DNA from: FEN-1297 sp046704255
GTDB lineage: Bacteria; Bacteroidota; Ignavibacteria; Ignavibacteriales; Ignavibacteriaceae
Reading direction: 5' to 3'
NCBI GenBank assembly: GCA_046704255.1
Contig: JBJKSH010000029.1
Location: 1-57,106 of the forward strand
DNA: 57,106 bases
This document shows, one piece after another, positions 34,001 through 42,064 of this stretch; the stretch's first letter is position 1, and every line of letters starts with the position of its first letter. Below the pieces are notes generated by a model, which was given only the letters and a program-made list of their open reading frames with translations, made no database searches and had not been told where the DNA came from. The position numbers and the translations under genes are program-made.

Positions 34001-34416
34001 CTAATTTCGTATTTACACTGCCTATTGCCTCCGCAAATATTCTGCTTGTAGACGACAGCAAAACCGACAGGCTGCTCTATTCCAAAATATTAAAAAATAT
34101 TACTCCCGATTATAATGTTGAATTGGCATCGGACGGCTCAGAAGCACTGGATAAAATATTTTCTTCACCTCCGGCTTTGGTAATTACAGACCATATTATG
34201 CCTAATATGAACGGATACAACCTTGTTTTGGAATTATTAAAATCGGAAATAAAAGGCAAACCCCCGGTTATTGTTTTGAGCAGTGATGTAGACAGGCATG
34301 ATATTGAAGAATATAACGAATTAGGTGTTGAATATGTTTTTCATAAACCGGTAGATTTAACCAGTTTTAAACACGCTGTTGAAAAATCTTTACGCAAAGG
34401 GTTAACAAGTGTTTGA
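31021..34416 (+). CDS. Multi-PAS hybrid sensor histidine kinase with C-terminal receiver
   Basis: A 1131-residue soluble hybrid kinase. I count about six PAS or PAS-like modules: ~20-130, 150-255, 275-385, 390-505, 515-640 and 645-770. The last carries a PAC tail (VWVRCKVNLVRDKEGNLQKIYG). HisKA follows with the phospho-His H788 in FISIISHDLRTPFSSILGF. The HATPase has an N box (NNLLSNAIKFTP), G1 (DSGIGIKPENV) and G2 (GTGLGLSLVKEI). A receiver starts at ~1006 with D1011/D1012, phospho-acceptor D1057 in ITDHIMPNMNGY and K1109. There is no membrane segment, so it senses cytoplasmic signals. No response regulator is adjacent; input unknown. Confidence 0.93.
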   Translation: MERIAENIYNMKRDLTIPPTIVQAPIGILTFSNDWKINYVNEIFIKYAILYKFEHSDLEGASIFESNIFSGTDLTEELEELKNGISFEKVIKDITTLDGGKLTVLLKGSPLLINDQFSGGILILEDFKTPPALQQGKEIKSEQIVNILSRINDLLFVTDSEGKIKYSFGKSISKLNVPLYSLNELPISQFFTGESRSKIQEIFETILIDKKSKKVVIQLSLFNRDVTYECSIEPLVNWRNKIQFLFFFFTDITEYSKEKKLLQEEIGELRQYQVITEAVTDAVFAVNSKGNIIFWNKASEALFGYSRSEVYGKFFGKVLDVFDTEYFEGIKVELKKSGIWKITLTVYKKNGVKEIIDAKFSCADETEDTVLILCTDITERANAEQKLKASEENYKNLVTLASELICNVDSYGSIIFANNAFLKTFKYPEEEIFNKALKDLLDPQFIYESHFNLKDFEKIGTKKLELRAKTKYGELIYLDTTISATYQNSIFSHYNLICMEISGTKALQKDLKTFHSMFEVFQDGVEIECDGQIVLSNSAFAKIFGYESEKELSGKNMSDFVAENDVPKVTGYIQLVSSGKEVPERFEFMGKRKDNANFFAEVSISAFKSEEKRYLVFSVRDITEKKRAQQAIKNSEEKYRNLTENIDDFLFTFEKTGNMLRPVFYTSSVEKITGYKQIDLLGDSRLIFKMVYPDDFSVLKKKLNSLLHSKIQLSGEFELRIINKHGNIVWVRCKVNLVRDKEGNLQKIYGLVSDISLRKKAEDELTKSTGNLIKLNETKDRFISIISHDLRTPFSSILGFTDLLLSDSELSESERKQYIEFIQESSKSMLSLVNSLLDWTRLQTGRIRFEPERIEIYKIIESSLNALSGVAFQKNIEITSGIQDDVFVFVDKDLILQVFNNLLSNAIKFTPRNGRISISVAASQRSRYLEFSIKDSGIGIKPENVKKLFRIDTKYTMEGTEGEKGTGLGLSLVKEIIEKHSGNIHVESEYGKGSNFVFTLPIASANILLVDDSKTDRLLYSKILKNITPDYNVELASDGSEALDKIFSSPPALVITDHIMPNMNGYNLVLELLKSEIKGKPPVIVLSSDVDRHDIEEYNELGVEYVFHKPVDLTSFKHAVEKSLRKGLTSV

Positions 34417-34541
34417 AAAAGACAAGAAGCAACCGGAGGTTAAAAATATATTTTAATATTATTCTTCATTCTAAATTCAAATGTTTGAAATTTGCTATTT
34501 TCAAGAACGAAGAAAATTCGATTAAATAATTTAAAATATCT

Positions 34542-36539
34542 TTAATTTTTATCCGGCAAAAAGGAATATTTTTCGGCATAATAAAGCATCTGTTCAGTAA
34601 AGTTATCCGGGTACTCAATCTCTACATCAACAAGTTTTCCCTCTTTATATACCGGTTTAAGAACCGGATTTATAAATCCCTTGTAAGGAGGTATGTTTAG
34701 TTTATCATATCTCTCCTTAACTTCTTTATGAAGCTCCAAATCTATTTTTACGCCGTAAGATTCAACCATGTTTTTGGCAGCTTCAAAATCACCTTCGGAT
34801 GTAATCCGCTGAACTTCCCTAAGCATCTCGCCGAACAAAGAGCGCAGCTTTAAATAATCATTAATTACGAAAAATGTTTTGCCGTCTTTTATTTTCTTTT
34901 CAATTACATTCTCAGCTTTCCCTTTTTCGCAAACCCATTTGCATATAAGCTGCCTGTTGCGCATATGAGCTTCTTCAAGGTTATCTCCAACTTCAATCCT
35001 TGCAAGCTGAACAAACAAACCGTTCCTAATGTATTTGTTGTAGCCTGCTTTTGCAGCATCAAAGACGGGCATTACACCCAACTCAACCAGCTTATTATCA
35101 GGTAAATAATATAATGCAACAAGGTCTGCCCTTGTTTCTTCAATTGTTGACGCATAATTTTTAAGAGTTTGTCTCGGAGAACCTACTCCGGGAAGAATTT
35201 GCCCAGAGCCGTGGCCGATTACCTCGTGCAGGTCGGTATGTATATTATCTGCATGTGCAGCAAATTTTTCCGCAAGCAGAACTTCTTCTTCGGAATATGC
35301 AAACTCTCTTACAAGGTTTTCCGGTTCCGCCATAAAATATGCATAAACTATATTACCTAGATTAACCGACTTTGATCCGTACTTTTCCCTAATCCAATTA
35401 GCATTAGGCAAATTAATACCTATTGGAGTAGAAGGCGAAGCATCGCCGGATTCTACAACTACGTTAATTGCTTTGCCGGAAATTCCGTTTACATTTTTCT
35501 TTTTAAACTTTTCATCTATGGGAGAATTAACTTCGAACCATTGTGCATTTTTACTGATTGTATTAATTCTTTTAGTTCCTTCAAAATCTTTTATGGAGAC
35601 AATTCCTTCAAACGAGCCTTTATAACCGAGCGGATCGCCGTATACTTCTATAAAGCCGTTAACCGTATCTATTACAGAATCTTTGTCTTTTAACCAGAGT
35701 ATATTATACTCATCAAACGAACTAAGGCAGCCTGTTTTGTAGTACTCGGCAAGTTTAATAAAAGCAGCTTTTTGATTTTCGTTTTCGGCAGCACCTGCTG
35801 ATTTTTCCAGCCATTTTCCAATTTGCTCTATTGCATCTGAATACATTCCCCCTATCTTCCAAACTTTTTCTGTTATTCTTCCGTCTTCCTTTACAAGCTT
35901 GCTGTTAAGCCCGAGCGATACCGGTTCTTCGCTTTCCGGTCTATCTTTATCATTATAAAAATCTTCAACTTCTTTTTGAGATATATTTTCATAAAAATTA
36001 TTGCATGAAGTTTTGATGACATCCGCATCTTTATCAAGATTTATTTTTTGCGCATCAACTTCAGGATTAAAAATGACAGGTACAAGTTCCTTAAATAAAT
36101 GCTGCAAAGTTTCGCCTTCACCTAAAGGAAAATCTTTTACATTACTGTTTTCCAACAGGAATTTGAAATAATCCTGCGAAAAGTCAGGTAATATTTTTTT
36201 TGCCGAATAACAGTGATGTATGCCGTTGGAAAACCAGAACTTTTTTACATAAACCATATATTTTTTAAAATCATCCGAATCCCTGTTTCCTTTGAAAGTT
36301 TTTACAATTGCTTCAAGAGTTCTTTTTATCCTAAGGTTATGCTTATAGTTCTGGTCATAAAAGATTTCTCTGCCGCAAAGAGCGGCGTTATAAAGATAAT
36401 ATAATAGTTCTTTTTCCTTTAAAGAAAGCCGGTTAAAACCCGGTACTTTATAACGTAGAATTTCTATATCTTCAAATCGTTCCGAACTGTAATTCCAGGA
36501 TTTATCGTTGTGCGAAAAATTCTCTGATTGTTCTTTCAT
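34542..36539 (-). CDS. M49 (dipeptidyl-peptidase III-like) zinc peptidase
   Basis: A 665-residue peptidase of family M49. The active site HEVIGH (H438, E439, H443) has the six-residue HExxGH form unique to this family, and EETRAD (E467, E468) supplies the third zinc ligand. Family members release dipeptides from N-termini. No signal peptide is seen, so it is probably cytoplasmic. The N-terminal half (~30-400) is helical and divergent from eukaryotic DPP III, as is typical for bacterial members. Monocistronic; a long 680-bp spacer precedes it. Bacterial M49 members are less studied than the eukaryotic ones. Confidence 0.9.
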   Translation of the reverse strand: MKEQSENFSHNDKSWNYSSERFEDIEILRYKVPGFNRLSLKEKELLYYLYNAALCGREIFYDQNYKHNLRIKRTLEAIVKTFKGNRDSDDFKKYMVYVKKFWFSNGIHHCYSAKKILPDFSQDYFKFLLENSNVKDFPLGEGETLQHLFKELVPVIFNPEVDAQKINLDKDADVIKTSCNNFYENISQKEVEDFYNDKDRPESEEPVSLGLNSKLVKEDGRITEKVWKIGGMYSDAIEQIGKWLEKSAGAAENENQKAAFIKLAEYYKTGCLSSFDEYNILWLKDKDSVIDTVNGFIEVYGDPLGYKGSFEGIVSIKDFEGTKRINTISKNAQWFEVNSPIDEKFKKKNVNGISGKAINVVVESGDASPSTPIGINLPNANWIREKYGSKSVNLGNIVYAYFMAEPENLVREFAYSEEEVLLAEKFAAHADNIHTDLHEVIGHGSGQILPGVGSPRQTLKNYASTIEETRADLVALYYLPDNKLVELGVMPVFDAAKAGYNKYIRNGLFVQLARIEVGDNLEEAHMRNRQLICKWVCEKGKAENVIEKKIKDGKTFFVINDYLKLRSLFGEMLREVQRITSEGDFEAAKNMVESYGVKIDLELHKEVKERYDKLNIPPYKGFINPVLKPVYKEGKLVDVEIEYPDNFTEQMLYYAEKYSFLPDKN

Positions 36540-37219
36540 TAAAATTTATTTTTGTGAAATGATTTTACTAAATTAATAAATTCACACTTTAATTAAAATT
36601 TTACGGGTTAATAAAAGATCTCTCCCTGGGCGGATTTTTAGGTTAGGATTTTCCGGATGAACATATTTCTAATTTAATAAAGCATGCTTGCCCTTAATCG
36701 ATGGAGTTTAACCAAATAGCTGATATTTTGCTGAGTTTGATCTTGGCTGGCTGCTGCGGTCGTCAGTAACTGCATGTTCCTATCTTTTAATAAATGTTCC
36801 TGCAATCAGATTTGTAACATATTTCTTATTCTCTACTCCGGCCGAAAATATTTAAAATTTTCAAATTAAAATTATTGGGCATGGAAAATCGAACATTGAA
36901 CATTTTAATCCCAATATTCAATGCTCATTTCACAAAGTTCAATTTCTGTGAGATTTTCTCTTAGATTTAAGTTAGTAGAAATCCTAAACAGGACAAGCCT
37001 TAGCTAATTTCGGTTAACGGTTATGACTTTCGTTTTGTTTACCGGCCATCCGGTTTTTTCAAATGCTTTTGATATAACAAGACAGGTGACTTTCGTTTGT
37101 CTTGATTCACTAACTCCGATTTACATTTTACTGCCTGCCTGATTTATATCAATAGGAATCTAACGGCATCTTTTATATCTTTAGCTTTACATCTTTAACT
37201 ATTTCTAAAAAATAAACCA
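36540..37219. other. 680-bp gene-free region with small repeats
   Basis: No intact gene or RNA recognised. Visible pieces are CATTGAACATT/AATATTCAATG (36894-36904 and 36913-36923, one mismatch), ACCGG-CCAT-CCGGT plus six T (37041-37059), CAAGACA...TGTCTTG (37078-37104), and a direct repeat TGACTTTCGTTT near 37024 and 37088. It looks like decayed sequence with a possible terminator. No reading frame survives. Confidence 0.35.
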
Positions 37220-37705
37220 ATGTTTTATACTATTGCAGAATTTCTTTTTGTAGATCTTTTAATAATACATTTTTTATCTTTATTATTTCAGGACTACATT
37301 AATCTTTTTCCTTTAAATGATGTTGAAAATATAAATCAAAGTATTACTGCATTAAAAAAATTAATAAAAACAATTATTAATACTTTGCCTGCTCTTGCAG
37401 TCCTGATACTATCAATATTGTACTTTGGCGAATGGAAGCCTTTGGATATCCGGTTTATAATGTTTGCATATTTTATAATACGGGGAATAATAATTTATTT
37501 TGTATGGTATGTACCTTACCTGTTCGGAACAAGCGAAAGGAGGAAATTAATTTATCAAAAGAATTTCGGCAGGACTTATAACATATTACCTTCTATTAAA
37601 GATAACCCCCGGCCTAACACTCTTCATGTAGTTCTTCATTTAATATTCTTTTTAAATTTTATTTTAATGTTAATAAGCGGGTATAACCCTGTTATGTTTA
37701 TCTAA
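37220..37705 (+). CDS. Hypothetical four-helix membrane protein
   Basis: I do not recognise this 161-residue protein. Hydrophobic stretches at ~7-30, ~50-68, ~77-100 and ~136-158 predict four membrane helices, with a charged loop (FGTSERRKLIYQKNFGRTY) between the third and fourth. No conserved catalytic motif is visible. It is monocistronic and convergent with the efflux operon, six bases from the stop of the second emrB gene. The ATG has no obvious Shine-Dalgarno. The gene is likely real because the frame is clean and codon use resembles the neighbours. Confidence 0.7.
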   Translation: MFYTIAEFLFVDLLIIHFLSLLFQDYINLFPLNDVENINQSITALKKLIKTIINTLPALAVLILSILYFGEWKPLDIRFIMFAYFIIRGIIIYFVWYVPYLFGTSERRKLIYQKNFGRTYNILPSIKDNPRPNTLHVVLHLIFFLNFILMLISGYNPVMFI

Positions 37706-37711
37706 ACTAAT

Positions 37712-39316
37712 TTATTCCGAAACGCTTTGCCTGGCAGCATTAACTTTCTTTTTGTATCTTAAGAAAAGCAGGGGTATTATTATAATTATGGTAATTACGG
37801 CACCTACTAAAAAGTCGTCCGCAATTCCTCTTACAAATGCCTGGCCGGTTAAATTCTGTGCAATTAATATTTTTGCACGTGCAGCAATCTGGCTGCTTGT
37901 ACCACCGACAGACTGCTGTACGTAATGTTTAAGTCCGTTTTGTATATGTTGAAAAGCAGCGGAACTTTGATTAACCGACTGGCTGTATATTGCGGTATGA
38001 AAGATATCTCTTTCCGTAAGCAATGTTCCTAAAATAGCCACACCAAAACTTCCGCCAACCTGTCGAATTGTGTTAAACAAACCTGTAGCCTGAGCCATCT
38101 TTTCTTTAGAAATATCGTTTATTGCTATAGTGCTTAACGGAATAAACATAAAGCCAAGGCCAAATCCTCTTATAATTAAAGGAAGAATTATTTGTCCGTA
38201 TTCTGTATTAAGCGAAAGGTTTCTATATAAATACATACTGAAAAATGTTAACATAATTCCAATCGCAATCGGAATTTTCGGGTTCAGCTTGTCCGTCATC
38301 CATCCGGCAACAGGCGACATAACAGCTTGAATTATTCCGACCGGGAAAAATACCAGGCCAGCCTGTAAAGCCGTATACCCAAGTGAATTCTGAAGAAAAA
38401 TAGGCAGAAGAAATGAATTGCCGAAAAATGCCAGACCGAAAATGAAGAACATAATGTTGGATATTCCGAAAGTCCGGTTCTTTAAAATTCTTAAATCTAA
38501 AATAGGATGCTTAACCGTAAGTTCTCTATATATAAAAATTACAAAACTAATAAAGGCAATAAAGAAACATGATAAAATAAAGTTGGAAGTCCACCCGCCG
38601 GTATTCCATGAAGAATTACCATCTGAAAGTGCAAGAAGCAGAGAGCCAAGGAATGTAGTCATACTTATCAGGCCTATCATATCGAACTTGCCGATTCTTG
38701 GAATTTTATATTCTTTTAAAACAAGCCAGGCAGCCGCAACAGCTATTATACCAATAGGAACATTAATATCAAATATTGCATTCCAACTGAATCTGTCTAT
38801 TAAATAACCTCCAAACATGGGGCCTAAAGAAATAGAAGCAGCAGCAGCAATCCCCCAAAATCCCAAAGCAAATCCTCTTTTTTCAGGAGGGAACTCTCTA
38901 GTAATAATTGCCATTCCAACAGGCATAATAAAACCTGCACCGGCACCTTGAATGACCCTGAAAAAAATAAGCATGTTTTCGTTTATTGCAAGGCTGCAAA
39001 GTAAAGAGCCGGCGGTAAACAGTATCAGACCCAAATTGTATGTGCTCTTATAACCCAGATGATCTGCAATCCAGCCAGAGGATGGAAAAATAATCGAACG
39101 AATAAGCAAATAAACCGTAAGTACCCATTCAATTTTATCTACGCTAACGCTGAATGCCGCCATCATTTTAGGCATGGCTACGTTTACTATGGAAGCATCC
39201 AGTACGGAAATAAAGGTTCCAATCATAACAACTGCAAGAACAAGCCACTTGTAATAAGAGCTATCCTGCAAATTTGATAAACTTATTACTTGCCCGTTAT
39301 AATTACTTTTAGGCAT
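37712..39316 (-). CDS. DHA2-family (EmrB/QacA) MFS drug efflux transporter, copy 2
   Basis: A 534-residue inner-membrane exporter with 14 predicted helices, the DHA2 layout. Family markers are VLDASIVNVAMPKMMAAF (motif D1 region, helix 1), SSGWIADHLGYK (motif A-like), and GAGFIMPVGMAIITREFPPEKRG (motif C/loop). It is the last gene of the tetR efflux operon, 57 bp after the MFS gene. It is closely similar to the other emrB copy (42065-43663), sharing long identical stretches such as LFNTIRQVGGSFGVAILGTL. It has no dedicated HlyD partner next to it. Substrates cannot be told. Confidence 0.92.
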   Translation of the reverse strand: MPKSNYNGQVISLSNLQDSSYYKWLVLAVVMIGTFISVLDASIVNVAMPKMMAAFSVSVDKIEWVLTVYLLIRSIIFPSSGWIADHLGYKSTYNLGLILFTAGSLLCSLAINENMLIFFRVIQGAGAGFIMPVGMAIITREFPPEKRGFALGFWGIAAAASISLGPMFGGYLIDRFSWNAIFDINVPIGIIAVAAAWLVLKEYKIPRIGKFDMIGLISMTTFLGSLLLALSDGNSSWNTGGWTSNFILSCFFIAFISFVIFIYRELTVKHPILDLRILKNRTFGISNIMFFIFGLAFFGNSFLLPIFLQNSLGYTALQAGLVFFPVGIIQAVMSPVAGWMTDKLNPKIPIAIGIMLTFFSMYLYRNLSLNTEYGQIILPLIIRGFGLGFMFIPLSTIAINDISKEKMAQATGLFNTIRQVGGSFGVAILGTLLTERDIFHTAIYSQSVNQSSAAFQHIQNGLKHYVQQSVGGTSSQIAARAKILIAQNLTGQAFVRGIADDFLVGAVITIIIIIPLLFLRYKKKVNAARQSVSE

Positions 39317-39373
39317 TTTTTATCCATATTTTACCGGGTTAAAGCCGAACTTAATATTTATATTCATAAATTA

Positions 39374-40711
39374 TCATATAATAATTTTTCTAGTAGAATT
39401 TTCCACTGCGTTTTGAAGACCCGATGCAATCTGCGGAATTATTCCCAGGTTTTCATATATAGGTTTAACAAGCGGACGTATAACCGGCAGCTTTCTAATG
39501 AAAAGGATTGATCCGGCTACGCAGGTTAAACCGCTTATAAACAATGTTACCGGTGCGCCTATTATACTTGCCAAACCCCCGGCAATTAAGCTTCCAAAAG
39601 GGCTCATACCCCTGAAAGCCATAGCATAAAAGCTCATTACTCTTCCGCGTTTGTTCTCTTCCGAAATAGTTTGCAAAAGAGTATTGGTAGAGGCAAGATG
39701 AATCATCATTCCGCTGCCGGCTGTAAGCATTACAAACAGAGAAAGTAAAAATATTCTTGAATAACCAACAGCCATCGTACTTAATCCGAAAAGGAATACC
39801 GCAAGACTTATTAGCCTTCCAAGCCCTAAAACATTTTTTTTATTTAAAAGATAGACTGCACCTATTAAAGCCCCGGACCCGAAAACACCGATTAAAAACC
39901 CGTATGTATCTGCTCCTCCGCTTAAATATTTTTTTGCAATAACAGGAGCAAGCAAAGTTACGGAAGTACCCATAAGACCCATTGAAGCCGTAAGAAGAAT
40001 CAAATATTTTATCGGAGGGAAATTAAAAGTATACTTGAAACCTTCCTTCATTTCATTAAAAATTTTTAATTCTTTAACCGGATGCGGAACAAATGTAATT
40101 TCCATCTTTAGTAATGATACAACCACTGCTATAAAGCTTATACTGTTAACTAGAAAGCACCACCCTTCTCCGGCAGTTGCAATTAACAAACCTGCTAATG
40201 AAGGTCCAATTAACCGGGCAGCATTAACCATAGACGAATTTAATGCAATTGCATTCCCCAAATCTTCGGTATGCCCTTCAATCATATCTAGAACAAATGC
40301 CTGTCTAATCGGCATATCAAAAGCGTTTATAGTTCCAAGCAAAATGCTCAATACAATTATTTGCCAAATTTCAATAAGATTTGTAAAAACCAGAACAGAA
40401 AGTATTAAAGCTTGCACCAACGCAAGAGATTGTGTTAGAAGCAGCATCTTATGCCTGTTCCATCTATCGGCAAAAACCCCGGCAAACGGTGTAACAATAA
40501 ACATTGGTATAGAACCGGAGAAACCTACAACTCCTAGCATTAAAGCGGAATTTGTCAGCTGATAGACAAGCCAGGTAAGGGCGACCATTTGAAGCCAGGT
40601 TCCTATAAGGGATAAACTTTGCCCGCCGATGAATAGTCTATAATTTTTATATTTTAATGCGCGGAACATCAGATTAAGACGCCCGCTGCCGGGAATTTTT
40701 TTCGAATTCAT
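39374..40711 (-). CDS. MFS transporter, EntS/MFS_3-like
   Basis: A 445-residue membrane protein with about 12 helices. The start RALKYKNYRLFIGGQSLSLIG and WLVYQLTNSALMLGVVGF, then AGVFADRWNRHKMLLLTQ (motif A), match the MFS_3 group that includes the enterobactin exporter EntS and various macrolide/other exporters. It is unlike the DHA2 proteins on either side and would have its own inner-membrane route. It sits 9 bp after tolC and 57 bp before the second emrB, so in the same operon. Substrate unknown. Confidence 0.88.
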   Translation of the reverse strand: MNSKKIPGSGRLNLMFRALKYKNYRLFIGGQSLSLIGTWLQMVALTWLVYQLTNSALMLGVVGFSGSIPMFIVTPFAGVFADRWNRHKMLLLTQSLALVQALILSVLVFTNLIEIWQIIVLSILLGTINAFDMPIRQAFVLDMIEGHTEDLGNAIALNSSMVNAARLIGPSLAGLLIATAGEGWCFLVNSISFIAVVVSLLKMEITFVPHPVKELKIFNEMKEGFKYTFNFPPIKYLILLTASMGLMGTSVTLLAPVIAKKYLSGGADTYGFLIGVFGSGALIGAVYLLNKKNVLGLGRLISLAVFLFGLSTMAVGYSRIFLLSLFVMLTAGSGMMIHLASTNTLLQTISEENKRGRVMSFYAMAFRGMSPFGSLIAGGLASIIGAPVTLFISGLTCVAGSILFIRKLPVIRPLVKPIYENLGIIPQIASGLQNAVENSTRKIII

Positions 40712-40720
40712 ATTATTAAA

Positions 40721-42037
40721 TTAATTTGTACTTTGTAAAACCACGCCAATAGCTTCCTTAAGAGCATAAGTATTTATAACATTTTGATATGATACTCTTA
40801 GACGAAGAAGTTCAGCTTCGGATAAGGAAGTTTCGGCATCGATTAAATCCAGGTTTGTAATTACGCCGTCCCGGTATCTAACCTCGGCCCTCGAAACCGC
40901 ATCTTTTGCATGCTTAACTTCAACCTCGGTGGTTTTAATTTTTAATCTGCTGGATTTTAAGTCGGCCGCTGCCTGCTCTACCTGGGCTTTAATGGTTCTT
41001 TGCAATTCTAAAATTTTATCCGAGGAAGATTTCAAATTAGCTTCTGCTTCTTCAACTTTCGCATCGGTTCTGTACCCGTTAAAGATTGGAATGTTTGCCG
41101 AGATTGCAGCTACCCAGTTGCCGCGCAAAACAGCAAGGTCAGGAAAAAATCCGTTCTTAAGGCCGTAAGATGCGTTAAGCGATATTGTTGGCCTGTCGCT
41201 TAAAGCAGAAACCTGTTTGGAAAGCTTCGCACTGTTTTCGGCATCCCGGGCTAATTTCATTTCAGGCCTTTTGTTAAAAGCTTCTTCGATAAGTGCACCG
41301 GTTTTTATTAAAGTCGTATCCTCATTAAAGTTTCCGGATAATATTAGTTTTTTACCGGAAGGCCATCCTAAAAGGCTTTTAAGATATATCTTCTCTTTAT
41401 TTAATGCGTTTTCCAGATCAATTTTTTCGTTTTGTGCGGCTGCAACTCTTACCTCGGTTGTTATTACGTCAAAGTCTGTTGCACTGCCGCTCTCAACTCT
41501 TTTCTTTGCTATAACAATATGCTGATTAAGAGTATTAATTTGTTCGTTTTTTACCTTAATACTTTTTTCCGTAAAAAGAATTGCATAAAATGCCTGAACC
41601 GTTTGATAGCTTAAATTATTCTTAATTAAATTTACCTTTTCTTCGGAAGATAATTTATATGATCTTAATAAATTCATTGATGCATCTCTTTTACCGAAAT
41701 CATAAAGTAAGTAGCCTGCGCCTACGTGCATATCATAGTTATTCGGAGTATTAAAATCAAAATTACCGAGACCCGGAAATGCCAAAGATATAACGGGTCC
41801 AATCCATGTATAGGAAAGATTGCCTTCGACCTGCGGATAGTAGCTGCTGTTCTGTTCTTTTATTCTTGCATTAACAGCATTAACCTGCTGGAGGGCCTGA
41901 TTAATTAATGGCTGGTTTGTCAAAGTAAATTTAACTGCCTGCCGGACAGTTAGAGAATCGTCAGCCGATTGCTGCGAATAACCGTTTGCTAATATGAGAA
42001 AACAAAAAAATATTGTGATTAAAAATTTATATTTCAT
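40721..42037 (-). CDS. TolC-family outer-membrane efflux channel
   Basis: A 438-residue protein with a signal peptide (~1-21, ends GYSQ). Two tandem outer-membrane efflux repeats are present, with long helices AVNARIKEQNSSYYPQVEG-type near 45 and EVEVKHAKDAVSRAEVRYRDGVITNLDLIDAETSLSEAE near the C-terminus (~365-405, in parts). TolC trimers form the exit duct for HlyD/EmrB-type pumps. It is placed between emrB copy 1 (27 bp) and the MFS_3 gene (9 bp), making a complete tripartite pump within the operon. Confidence 0.93.
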   Translation of the reverse strand: MKYKFLITIFFCFLILANGYSQQSADDSLTVRQAVKFTLTNQPLINQALQQVNAVNARIKEQNSSYYPQVEGNLSYTWIGPVISLAFPGLGNFDFNTPNNYDMHVGAGYLLYDFGKRDASMNLLRSYKLSSEEKVNLIKNNLSYQTVQAFYAILFTEKSIKVKNEQINTLNQHIVIAKKRVESGSATDFDVITTEVRVAAAQNEKIDLENALNKEKIYLKSLLGWPSGKKLILSGNFNEDTTLIKTGALIEEAFNKRPEMKLARDAENSAKLSKQVSALSDRPTISLNASYGLKNGFFPDLAVLRGNWVAAISANIPIFNGYRTDAKVEEAEANLKSSSDKILELQRTIKAQVEQAAADLKSSRLKIKTTEVEVKHAKDAVSRAEVRYRDGVITNLDLIDAETSLSEAELLRLRVSYQNVINTYALKEAIGVVLQSTN

Positions 42038-42064
42038 ATTCTATGCTCCATTTGGAAAAAGAAA

